Of a stretch of DNA of 64,000 nt, positions 35,532 through 43,765 are shown piece after piece. A program made the position numbers and the translations under genes. The stretch is from BOG-931 sp963761525 (GTDB lineage Bacteria > Pseudomonadota > Alphaproteobacteria > Rhizobiales > Xanthobacteraceae). The notes beneath the pieces are model-generated. The model did no database searches. It was not told the DNA's origin and saw only the letters and a program-made list of their open reading frames with translations. Position 1 is the first letter of the stretch; every line of letters starts with the position of its first letter. The stretch covers positions 186,001-250,000 of the forward strand of contig CAVXHG010000002.1 in NCBI GenBank assembly GCA_963761525.1. Direction: 5' to 3'.

Positions 35532-37063
35532 AGCCCAACTCGTGGCGGGACATTGGCGTCATACCAGCCTTTTAGGGGCTTAAGCGCGGGGTGGGACAGC
35601 GACCGCTGCAAATAGTTCCATATGCGGGGCATATGACGCAGATATTGCGGCTTGCCGTCCCGCCGGTTCAACCGCGCGAAGATGCCGAGGATCTTGGTCG
35701 CCCGCTGCGCCGCAAGTGTCGAATAGAGTTGCGTGAAGGCGGCAACGTCGAAATTGGGATTGTCGCTGCGCCGGGCGCGGACGTAGCGGCTGAGCAGCGC
35801 TACTTCCATGAGTTCCGGGACGTCAACCCGCGCGTCCTGCAACAGCGAGGCGACATCGTAGGCGGGTGGTCCGATCAACGCATCCTGAAAGTCGAGCACG
35901 CCGATCCGGGCAACGTCCTCGCGGTCGGAGAGCCACATCAGGTTCGGTGAATGAAAGTCGCGCAGCACCCAGGTTGGCTGCGCTTCAAAAACCGGCGCCA
36001 GCGCCTCGCTCCACAGCGTGACAAAAGATTGGCGTATCTGCTTTGCCGGCGGTTTGGTCTCCGCCAGATACCAGTCGAGCAACAGCTCGGCCTCGATCAG
36101 GAAGGCGTCGATATCATAGCGCGGCAAGCGGTAATCGAGATGCGGTGCCACCGGCAAGTTCTCCGGCAGCTTGCGGCGGTGCAGCGAGATCAACAGGTCG
36201 AGCGCGGCTTCATAGCGTGTTTCGATCGGCTCAGGTGGATTGCCAGCGACGACGAGGTCCTGGCCGAGGTCTTCCATGATGATCAGGCCGTGCGCCGGGT
36301 CGGCGTGCAGAATCTCGGGTGCCGACAGGTTGCGCTCGCGCAATCCCGCGGCCATCGCAACATAGGGAACAGTGTCTTCGGCGAGATGGGCGATCGCGCT
36401 GTAGGGCTTGCCGTCCCGCACCGGCGGACCATCGGGTTTCGGCGGCGCGTTCATGAAAATGGTGGTCTGGCCGTCGAGGATCAGACGCTCGAACATGCGG
36501 GTGGAGGCGTCACCTTGCATGCGGACCCGAGTAGCGGTTGCGTAGCCGAACTCTTCCAGGAAATTACGGATCAGCGGGATGCGTTCGGCGCGCGCGGCGA
36601 AAGTGCCATAGCCGGTGACGCGAACGGTGCGGCCTTCATCGCCGAGCGCTGGCGCGAGCGTGAACGAAATATCGAAATGATCCGGCGGCAACAGCCCGGC
36701 GGCGCGGTCCGGCCATTCCAGCAGCATCACGGCGCCTTCAGGCAGATCGTCGAAGCCGAGTTCCGCGAGGTCGGCAACGCCGGAGATCCGATAGAGATCG
36801 CTATGCACCAGCGAGAAGCGCGGCAATCCATAGTTTTGCATAAACGTGAAAGTCGGGCTTGGCACCTCGACGGTCTCGTCGTCGGCGAGGAAGCGGATCA
36901 GGGCGCGGGCGAAGGTGGTTTTGCCGGCGCCGAGATCGCCCGACAGCGTTACCAGATCGCCGGGCTCAAGCGCGCAGGCGATATCTCTGACGAGGCCCGA
37001 CAATGCCTCCAGGTTCGGCAAGGTCTCGGTAAAGCTTGCGCCGCCGCGGGTGGTCAGAAGCAT
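35528..37063 (-). CDS. TsaE-AmgK fusion protein
   Basis: A 511-residue fusion. Residues 1-150 are TsaE, the ATPase of the tRNA t6A37 complex: Walker A SGDLGAGKTTFARALI, SPTFTFMQNY, DLYRISGVADLAELG and LLEWPDRA. From about residue 165 comes a phosphotransferase domain like AmgK, the MurNAc/GlcNAc anomeric kinase: VRMQGDASTRMFERL, LIIMEDLGQDL, VLRDFHSPNLMWL and VLDFQDALIGPPAYDVASLL with the catalytic and metal-binding Asp residues. Three bases separate it from divL upstream; murU follows. Such fusions are known in Hyphomicrobiales, but why t6A synthesis and wall recycling share a protein is unexplained. Confidence 0.93.
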   Translation of the reverse strand: MLLTTRGGASFTETLPNLEALSGLVRDIACALEPGDLVTLSGDLGAGKTTFARALIRFLADDETVEVPSPTFTFMQNYGLPRFSLVHSDLYRISGVADLAELGFDDLPEGAVMLLEWPDRAAGLLPPDHFDISFTLAPALGDEGRTVRVTGYGTFAARAERIPLIRNFLEEFGYATATRVRMQGDASTRMFERLILDGQTTIFMNAPPKPDGPPVRDGKPYSAIAHLAEDTVPYVAMAAGLRERNLSAPEILHADPAHGLIIMEDLGQDLVVAGNPPEPIETRYEAALDLLISLHRRKLPENLPVAPHLDYRLPRYDIDAFLIEAELLLDWYLAETKPPAKQIRQSFVTLWSEALAPVFEAQPTWVLRDFHSPNLMWLSDREDVARIGVLDFQDALIGPPAYDVASLLQDARVDVPELMEVALLSRYVRARRSDNPNFDVAAFTQLYSTLAAQRATKILGIFARLNRRDGKPQYLRHMPRIWNYLQRSLSHPALKPLKGWYDANVPPRVGL

Positions 37064-37066
37064 GGA

Positions 37067-39577
37067 TCAGGCTGCCGTCCGTGTGGCGGCCTGGCCGAGT
37101 GGGAATGTGCAGGTCACGGTAGTGCCCTGTCCGACAATCGAGGAAATGGTGACCGTCCCGCCATGGAGTTCGACGAACGATCGTACCAGAGAAAGGCCGA
37201 TACCGGGGCCGCGATGTTGCGATCCGAGCGAATGGGATTCGAACCAGTCGAATACCTTGCCCAGTACGTCGGCCGGTATGCCCGGCCCGCTGTCGGTTAC
37301 CGAGAACATGACCCCTTCTGCGCTGCGGTCGGCGAGCAGCGTCACGGTTCCCCCGGCCGGTGAGAAGCTCACCGCATTGGCCAGGAGGTTGAACAGCACC
37401 TGACGAACCCGGCGTTCGTCGGCGACGAAGCTGCCGATTTGCGGCGTCGAGCGGATATCGAGGGTGAGGCCGGAGGCGACCAGCCTGTCCTGCACGCCCT
37501 CGGCGGCAGCTTCCATGGCGCTGCGGATATTGACCTCGCCGAGATTGAGCTGCATGCGGCCGGCATCGATAGTCGCGAGATCGAGGATGTTATTGATCAG
37601 GGCCAGCAGCGTGTTGGTCGATACAGTGATGAAGTCGAGATATTCGCGCTGCTTTTGTTGCAGCGGGCCGGTCGCCGGATCGTCGAGCAAATGGACGAAG
37701 CCGATGATGTTGGTCAGCGGCGAGCGCAGTTCGTAAGACACGTGATGAACGAAATCGATCTTGATCTTGTCGGCGGTCTCTAGCGCTTCGTTGCGCTCGA
37801 GCAGCGCGCGCTCGACGTTCACCGAGTCGGTGACATCGTGGAACGTCACCAGCGTCGCGCCGTCAGGCAGCGGCACGGCCGAGCAATCGACCGCGCTGCC
37901 GTCGCGCCGCTCCAGCCGCCGCCCGGAAATGGCTTCACGATCTTCGATGGCCGTAATCATCTCACGCAACGCCTGCCAGGTGGCATCGCCGCCGTGAAGC
38001 CCCTGGCTTTCGATGGTAATGGTTTCAATGTGCGGCCGCAGCGTCAGAAATTCCGGCGATAGGTGCCACATCCGCGCGAAAGCCGGATTGTGCAGCCGGA
38101 TGCGGCCGTCGCTGGCAAATACCGCGACTCCTTCAGTAAGATTGTCGAGTGTCTCACGCTGAAAGCGGATCAGCTCTTCGAAGCGGCGTTCGAGATCGAG
38201 CCGCTTGGTGACATCGTCAAACAGATAAGTGACGCCGCCGTCCGGATTGGGCGTAGTGACGACGCGCAGCGTGCGGCCGTCGGGCAGGTGCCACTCGCTC
38301 TCCTTGGCTTCGACGGCGCGATAGGCTTCGTGGAGTTCCGCTTTCCACAGCCTGTAGTTTTGTTGCTCCTCGAGCTTATCTGCGGTGCGCAGACGATCGA
38401 GCACGCTTGAGTTGGTCGGTCCCTGATCCAGATAGGCCGTGTTGAGATCCCACAGCGACCGATATTCCGCGTTGTAAAACGTCAGCCGTTGATCGGCGTC
38501 GAACATGGCCACACCCGTCGAAAGGGCGTCGAGAGTGCGGCGGTGCGCTTCGGTGAGGCGCGTGAGCGCAAGGCGCATATTTTCGGCTTCGGTGGCGTCG
38601 ACGCCGATGCCGGCGCTGCCGGTTTCCGTCCTGAACTCCAACACGTCGAAGGTTCGCCGGGCGCCGGCGACGATGGCGGGAAGCCGTCCGGAATAGCTGC
38701 CGCTGGCGATGCGTTCCTGCGCGATGTTCTCTCGTGCGCCGCTGTCGAGCAATTCGAGGTGGCGCGCGACGGCGTCGTCGGCATCCTTGGCCTCGACCGC
38801 GCGGGCGTAGGCGCTATTGACGAAGTCGAGTTGACCCGCGGCGTCGCGGGTCCATACCGGCGACGGGAGGGTTTCGACCAGCGTATTCAGCGAAGCGACT
38901 TTGCTGCGCAGGGCTTCGTGGCGCGACAAAAGGTCGGCGAGATCGCGTTTGATGCCGCTGGCGTCTTTCAGCCGCAGCACCGCGCGGCCGCCGATGGCGC
39001 GACCCTGCGCTTCGATCGGGTGGCCGGACAGGGTCGTGAGCGTCATCGCAAAACCTTCGCCACGGGTGCGAAGCGCGTCGACCGCGTGCTCCATGGCTTG
39101 CGCCTTGCCGGCCTCAAGCCAGGTGCCGAACGCCAGGACGCGGTGCGGCGCAGAAGCGCCGACAATGGCCGGGTCGCCGTCGATACCCGGTTGGTCGGAC
39201 GCCGCCTGCCATTCCACCAGGATCTGCGGCTCCGAAGACAACAGGGCTTTGGTCCGATCGAGATCGTCACGCAACATCGCGATTTCGTCGCGTGACCATG
39301 ATTCCAGCCGTGCGGCGCGATTACGGCTGCGCAGATACATGATCGCGGTGACGACAGAAAACAGGATCAGGCCGAGCACCAGAACCAGCACGGCGAGTTC
39401 ATGGCGGTCGATGCTGTCCTGCGCGGTCAGGACCAGTTCGTGCAACGCCAATGAGGGTGTTGGCTCCGCGAAGGCTTCCTGGGACGATAGAGCGCAAGTT
39501 GCGGCAGTAATGGCTGCAACAAATCCGCCTCGCCACGGATGAGCGCAGCCCCTCTTGATCCGGATCGTGTCCGGCAT
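37067..39577 (-). CDS. divL: DivL-like cell-cycle kinase homologue (Tyr in place of phospho-His)
   Basis: An 836-residue membrane histidine-kinase homologue. The start MPDTIRIKRG is preceded by AGAGG. A signal or anchor segment is followed by a second membrane helix (LAVLVLVLGLILFSVV near residue 70), several PAS domains (residues 200-590), then dimerisation and ATPase domains. The phospho-acceptor motif reads VSYELRSPLTNI: tyrosine near residue 615 replaces the usual histidine, the DivL hallmark. ATPase boxes NLLANAV, DSGPGIP and GPGIGLSLV remain. In Caulobacter DivL binds DivK~P and controls CckA-CtrA. Gene order divL-tsaE supports orthology. Confidence 0.85.
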   Translation of the reverse strand: MPDTIRIKRGCAHPWRGGFVAAITAATCALSSQEAFAEPTPSLALHELVLTAQDSIDRHELAVLVLVLGLILFSVVTAIMYLRSRNRAARLESWSRDEIAMLRDDLDRTKALLSSEPQILVEWQAASDQPGIDGDPAIVGASAPHRVLAFGTWLEAGKAQAMEHAVDALRTRGEGFAMTLTTLSGHPIEAQGRAIGGRAVLRLKDASGIKRDLADLLSRHEALRSKVASLNTLVETLPSPVWTRDAAGQLDFVNSAYARAVEAKDADDAVARHLELLDSGARENIAQERIASGSYSGRLPAIVAGARRTFDVLEFRTETGSAGIGVDATEAENMRLALTRLTEAHRRTLDALSTGVAMFDADQRLTFYNAEYRSLWDLNTAYLDQGPTNSSVLDRLRTADKLEEQQNYRLWKAELHEAYRAVEAKESEWHLPDGRTLRVVTTPNPDGGVTYLFDDVTKRLDLERRFEELIRFQRETLDNLTEGVAVFASDGRIRLHNPAFARMWHLSPEFLTLRPHIETITIESQGLHGGDATWQALREMITAIEDREAISGRRLERRDGSAVDCSAVPLPDGATLVTFHDVTDSVNVERALLERNEALETADKIKIDFVHHVSYELRSPLTNIIGFVHLLDDPATGPLQQKQREYLDFITVSTNTLLALINNILDLATIDAGRMQLNLGEVNIRSAMEAAAEGVQDRLVASGLTLDIRSTPQIGSFVADERRVRQVLFNLLANAVSFSPAGGTVTLLADRSAEGVMFSVTDSGPGIPADVLGKVFDWFESHSLGSQHRGPGIGLSLVRSFVELHGGTVTISSIVGQGTTVTCTFPLGQAATRTAA

Positions 39578-39739
39578 GCCCCGTGCCTCTACTGGCTGAA
39601 TGACTCCACTGGCTCCCACCGACGCGCCAGCGAATCATTCGACTTTACTCTCAACGGGAATCGCGCCGAAAGAGTCCAGATCGTGAACGTGGCGCGCGAG
39701 CGCGTATTGGCCGTGTGGCGCTGCCGTCAAAGCCTCGCG

Positions 39740-40150
39740 TTAAGACTTCAGGGCCTCGGCGCGGCGCGTCATGTCTTCGAGGTTGATGCGGCTGAGTGCG
39801 ATGCCGAACTCCTGCTCGGCCGTTGAGAGCGCGGGTAGCACCACCTTGTTGAGCAAATCGGAGTCGGCCGGCCGTTCGTCAACTTCGTCCACTGTTCCGG
39901 CCGCACGCAAAATATCGTTGGCGGTAACGCGATGCTGCTCACGCGCCAACTCGTAACCGCCGCGCGGACCGCGAATGCCTTTCAGGATTCCTTCGCGCAC
40001 CAGCGCTTGCAGCACGGATTCCAGATGTCGCGGCGGCAGGCTGTGGCGAGCCGCCAATGTTTTTGCTGAAATCGGTCGTCCCTGCGCATGTAATGCAACG
40101 TCGATTACCGCAGCAATCGCAAGGATTCCTTTGCGAGAAAGTAGAGCCAT
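39740..40150 (-). CDS. Rrf2 family transcriptional regulator without cysteines
   Basis: A 136-residue winged-helix regulator. The Rrf2 pattern is clear: AVIDVALHAQGRPISAKTLAARHSLPPRHLE, then LQALVREGILKGIRGPRGGYELAR, with the wing motif RGPRGGY. The three cysteines that hold an Fe-S cluster in IscR/NsrR-type members are absent, and the protein has no cysteine at all, so it senses something else or acts as a simple repressor. It sits between dut and divL. Confidence 0.85.
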   Translation of the reverse strand: MALLSRKGILAIAAVIDVALHAQGRPISAKTLAARHSLPPRHLESVLQALVREGILKGIRGPRGGYELAREQHRVTANDILRAAGTVDEVDERPADSDLLNKVVLPALSTAEQEFGIALSRINLEDMTRRAEALKS

Positions 40151-40236
40151 GAGCTTGGAGGAAACGCTCGGGCGGGACAGAAGTTCAAGAATCGGTAGTA
40201 CCGTACGCCCAAGTTTTGGTCTAGTTGATCTGCGTT

Positions 40237-40728
40237 TCAGCCACGGTTATCGACAATATTCGCCGCAGTCCCAGTGGAACCAAAACCGCCCGCGGCTCGT
40301 TTAGTGGCCTCTAGACTGACGGATTCAACAAGTTTTGCATGTAAAATTGGCGCGATTACTAGCTGGGCGATGCGCATTCCACGCTGAATTACGAAAGTCT
40401 CTGAACTAATATTTACAAGAATTACCTGTAATTCTCCCCGATAGTCGGCGTCGATCGTTCCGGGCGAATTCAGCACGGTGACACCGTGACGCGCCGCTAA
40501 TCCCGAACGGGGCCTGACTTGGCCTTCGGTGCCGGGCGGCAGTGCGAGCGCGATGCCGGTCGGAATCAGGGCGCGATTGTTTGGAGCGATTTGCACCGGG
40601 GCATCGGCGGGCACTGCGGCGACAAGATCGAGTCCGGCAGCGAGCGCGCTTTGATATTCCGGCAGCGGCAGATCGGCGCCGTGCGGCAGCCGCATGATGC
40701 GTACTTCGATCGTCGATTGCTCGCTCAT
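40237..40728 (-). CDS. dut: dUTP diphosphatase
   Basis: A 163-residue homotrimeric dUTPase. The five motifs appear in order: SALAAGLDLVAA, RPRSGLAARHG, GTIDADYRGELQ, RGMRIAQLVI and the C-terminal RAAGGFGSTG. It removes dUTP to protect DNA and supplies dUMP for thymidylate. The ATG overlaps the coaBC stop (ATGA), so translation is coupled. The pairing coaBC-dut is widespread in bacteria. Confidence 0.96.
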   Translation of the reverse strand: MSEQSTIEVRIMRLPHGADLPLPEYQSALAAGLDLVAAVPADAPVQIAPNNRALIPTGIALALPPGTEGQVRPRSGLAARHGVTVLNSPGTIDADYRGELQVILVNISSETFVIQRGMRIAQLVIAPILHAKLVESVSLEATKRAAGGFGSTGTAANIVDNRG

Positions 40729-42131
40729 GGCGCATCCTCCGCGAGCGCGGTTGCGACCCGCTCGATCAAGCTTCGCGCCACATCGTCTTTCGATTGCGGC
40801 GGCCAGTCCTCGACGCCGCTTTCGGTAACGAGATGCACGGTGTTGGTATCGCCGCCCATGATTCCGGTCGCCGGCGAAACGTCGTTGGCGACAATCCAAT
40901 CGCAGCCTTTCCTGGCAAGCTTCGCCTTGGCGTTGGCGATCAGGTCGTCAGTCTCGGCGGCAAAACCGATCACGAGGCGCGGCCTGTTACTGTGTAGATG
41001 CGCGATCGTCGAAAGGATATCGGGGTTTTCCGTCAGCGTCAGCGTCGGCGTCTTGCCCTGCTGCTTCTTGATCTTGCTCTCGCTCTGCCTGTCGACGCGC
41101 CAGTCGGCAACTGCGGCAGCGAAGATCGCGACATCAGCCGGCAGCGCCTGTTCGACCGCTTTGAGCATCTGCTGCGCGGTCTCGACTTTCACCACGGTGA
41201 GACCAGGCGGATCGGGCAGGTTGACCGGGCCGGACACCAGCACCACGTCGGCGCCGGCCGCAGCCGCTGCGGCAGCGATGGCATGGCCCTGTTTGCCCGA
41301 CGAACGATTGGCGATGTAGCGCACTGGATCGATCGGTTCATTGGTCGGCCCCGACGTGACCAGCACGCGCTTGCCGGTCAGCGGACCCGCTTTGCGCACC
41401 AGCATTTCGACGGCGGCGACGATTTCCAGCGGCTCGGCCATGCGGCCCCGGCCTGCTTCACCGTGCTCTGCCATCTCGCCCACATTCGGTCCGACAACAT
41501 GGATACCATCGGCGGCGAGTTGCGCCAGATTGCGCCGCGTCGCCCTTGCCGCCCACATCTGCGGGTTCATCGCCGGTGCGATCAGGATCGGTTTGTCGGT
41601 CGCGAGCAATACCGCGGTGGCGAGATCGTCGGCATGGCCACCCGCCATTTTCGCCAGCAGATCGGCGGTCGCGGGCGCGACCACAATGAGATCGGTGTCG
41701 CGGGCCATGCGGATGTGGCCGACGTCGAACTCGCTTCGTGGGTCGAATAAATCGGTGAAAGCATGCTCGCCACTCAGCGCGCCGACCGAAAGCGGCGTAA
41801 TGAAGTGCTGCGCGGCAGCGGTGAGGATGCAGCGCACCTGCGCGCCGCGCTCCTGCAAGCGCCGGATCAGATCGAGCGCTTTATAGGCGGCAATGCCGCC
41901 GCCGATGATGAGCAGGATGCGTTTGTCGTTGGCGACGACGGCCGGCGCCGGCTGCCGCTTCGGCCGCGATGGCGGCTCAAACTGTTCGAGGATTTCGTTG
42001 CCCGCTTGGTCCGCCGCGGCTCGCAGGATGACGCGGATCTCGTCTTCCATGGAGCGGCCGTTGCGGGCCGCGCGCAGCCGCAACAGCTTCTTCAGCCTGT
42101 CGTCGAGCTGCCGGACGGTGAGACTGGCCAT
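40725..42131 (-). CDS. coaBC: CoaBC with an N-terminal FitA-like ribbon-helix-helix domain
   Basis: A 468-residue protein. The core is bifunctional phosphopantothenoylcysteine synthetase/decarboxylase: the flavin decarboxylase part has LLIIGGGIAAYKALDLIRR (near residue 71), PAMNPQMW and VVAPATADLLAKMAGG; the synthetase part has TSGPTNEPIDPVRYIANRSS and AAAVADWRV. Ahead of it, residues 1-42 (MASLTVRQLDDRLKKLLRLR, then RSMEDEIRVILRAA) form a FitA-type ribbon-helix-helix DNA-binding domain, joined by a Pro-rich linker. GAGGAAA precedes the ATG. A perfect inverted repeat overlaps the predicted promoter just upstream, so autoregulation is plausible. Confidence 0.93.
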   Translation of the reverse strand: MASLTVRQLDDRLKKLLRLRAARNGRSMEDEIRVILRAAADQAGNEILEQFEPPSRPKRQPAPAVVANDKRILLIIGGGIAAYKALDLIRRLQERGAQVRCILTAAAQHFITPLSVGALSGEHAFTDLFDPRSEFDVGHIRMARDTDLIVVAPATADLLAKMAGGHADDLATAVLLATDKPILIAPAMNPQMWAARATRRNLAQLAADGIHVVGPNVGEMAEHGEAGRGRMAEPLEIVAAVEMLVRKAGPLTGKRVLVTSGPTNEPIDPVRYIANRSSGKQGHAIAAAAAAAGADVVLVSGPVNLPDPPGLTVVKVETAQQMLKAVEQALPADVAIFAAAVADWRVDRQSESKIKKQQGKTPTLTLTENPDILSTIAHLHSNRPRLVIGFAAETDDLIANAKAKLARKGCDWIVANDVSPATGIMGGDTNTVHLVTESGVEDWPPQSKDDVARSLIERVATALAEDAP

Positions 42132-42155
42132 GTGTATTTCCTCAATGGCATGAGG

Positions 42156-42198
42156 ATACTAATACCGATTTGATTGCATTGCAATCAATGCAATCAAA
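42156..42198 (-). promoter_or_regulatory. coaBC promoter with overlapping 13-bp inverted repeat
   Basis: On the minus strand, TTGCAA (42184-42179), a 17-base spacer and TAGTAT (42161-42156) resemble a sigma-70-type promoter 25 bases upstream of the coaBC ATG. A perfect inverted repeat, TTTGATTGCATTG and CAATGCAATCAAA around a 4-base CAAT (42169-42198), covers the -35 element and the start of the spacer. It also runs into the ubiB stop codon. It looks like an operator; there is no T-run for a terminator. Confidence 0.6.
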
Positions 42199-43765
42199 CC
42201 CCCTTGATCGCAATCCATAGCAACAGGGCAGCGATGACCCAAAGCGCTATCACGGTCCAGCGGCTGCGGCGGCCTTCCGCCCTGCCTATCTCGACGATGG
42301 TCCACGGCGAGAGCAAGAGGCCGTCGCGCGTGACTTCGTCGAGCCGTTCGAGCACGCGCGCTCCGCGCCGCAACAGGCCGGGCGCACTGCCGATGAGGCG
42401 GCCGATATCGCTCGCGCCTTCCGCCACCGATTCCAGCTTTCCGGCCGGGCCGAGATGCCGTGTCATCCATTCCCGCACCACCGGCTCGGCGGTGCTCCAC
42501 ATATCGAGCTTCGGATCGAGCGAACGGGCGACGCCTTCGACCACCACCATGGTCTTCTGCAGCAAAAGGAGTTCCGGCCGCGTCCGCATATCGAACAGAC
42601 TGGTGACCTCGAACAGCAGAGTCAAAAGCTTCGCCATCGAAATATCTTCGGCGGTGCGATTATGAATCGGCTCGCCGATGGCGCGGATCGCCTGGGCAAA
42701 ATCGTCGACCGAGTGCTGCGGCGGTACGTAACCGGCTTCGAAATGCACTTCGGCGGTGCGGCGATAATTGCGGGTAATGAAGCCGTGCAAAATCTCGGCA
42801 AGGAACAGCCGTTCCTTGGCGCCGAGCCGGCCCATGATGCCGAAGTCCACGGCGACCAGCCGGCCCTCGTCGTCGACAAACAGATTTCCCGGATGCATGT
42901 CGGCGTGGAAAAAGCCGTCACGCAGCGCGTGGCGCAGGAATGACTGGATCACGGTGCGGCCGAGCTTCGGCAGGTCGAAGCCTTTGGCCGCAAGGCGCGC
43001 GCGATCGGAGAGTGGCGTGCCGTCGATCCATTCCAGCGTCAGCACTTCCTTGGAAGTGCGATCCCAATCGACCGTGGGCACCCGGAAATCCAGATCGTTC
43101 CTGGTGTTCTCGGCCATCTCCGAGAGCGCAGCCGCTTCCAGCCGGAAATCCATTTCGAGCGCAACGGAGCGCCGCAAGGTCTCGACCACTTCGATCAGCC
43201 GCAGCCGTCGCGCGTCGGCCGACGCACTTTCCGCATGCTGGGCGGCAAAAGTGAAGGCGGTCAGATCGTCGTGGAAGCGCTGTTCGACGTTGGGCCGCAG
43301 CACTTTGACCGCGACCGCACGCGGGCCGTCAGCAGTCGCCACTTCGGCGCGATGGACTTGCGCGATCGAGGCGGCGGCTACCGCCGGACCAAAGCTCAGA
43401 AACACCGAATTGAGCGGCCTTTCGAGTGAAGCCGCCACAGCGGCTTCGGCCTCGGCTTGCGGGAATGGCGGCATCTGGTCTTGCAGCCGCTCCAGATCCT
43501 TCGCCAGCGCCGTACCGACGACATCGGGCCGCGTGGCCAGGAATTGCCCGAGCTTGACGTAGCTCGGGCCGAGCCGTGTCAGCGCCGTTGAAAGCCGCTT
43601 CTCCGCCGTGCCTTTGGAGCGACGTTCGATCAAGCGCGCCATGCGCAGCAGCGGGCGCATCGGCACCGGCACCGCGGCGGGATCGACCAGCCCGAATATA
43701 CCCTCGCGGGCGAAGACATAGCCCGCGCGGCCGAGGCGGATCACATGCGCCGGAGCGGAGATCAC
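42194..43765 (-). CDS. ubiB: UbiB (ABC1/ADCK-type) ubiquinone biosynthesis ATPase
   Basis: A 523-residue atypical kinase-like protein needed for coenzyme Q synthesis. The start is the GTG overlapping the ubiE stop (GTGA), giving VISAPAHVIRL; the longer open frame has no family similarity. Motifs: the KxGQ-type segment YVKLGQFLATRPD near residue 80, the Ala-rich loop AAASIAQVHRA, HADMHPGNLFVD and VAVDFGIMGRL. Two C-terminal membrane helices (WTVIALWVIAALLLW) anchor it. It is coupled to ubiE. Confidence 0.95.
   Translation of the reverse strand: MISAPAHVIRLGRAGYVFAREGIFGLVDPAAVPVPMRPLLRMARLIERRSKGTAEKRLSTALTRLGPSYVKLGQFLATRPDVVGTALAKDLERLQDQMPPFPQAEAEAAVAASLERPLNSVFLSFGPAVAAASIAQVHRAEVATADGPRAVAVKVLRPNVEQRFHDDLTAFTFAAQHAESASADARRLRLIEVVETLRRSVALEMDFRLEAAALSEMAENTRNDLDFRVPTVDWDRTSKEVLTLEWIDGTPLSDRARLAAKGFDLPKLGRTVIQSFLRHALRDGFFHADMHPGNLFVDDEGRLVAVDFGIMGRLGAKERLFLAEILHGFITRNYRRTAEVHFEAGYVPPQHSVDDFAQAIRAIGEPIHNRTAEDISMAKLLTLLFEVTSLFDMRTRPELLLLQKTMVVVEGVARSLDPKLDMWSTAEPVVREWMTRHLGPAGKLESVAEGASDIGRLIGSAPGLLRRGARVLERLDEVTRDGLLLSPWTIVEIGRAEGRRSRWTVIALWVIAALLLWIAIKGV

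Noticed and set aside
35951..37363. Long open frame antisense to tsaE-amgK and divL
   Set aside because: Crosses two real genes on the other strand and shows no domain.
42169..42198. Terminator for ubiB
   Set aside because: The repeat has no T-run and is AT-rich; its place over a -35 element fits an operator better.
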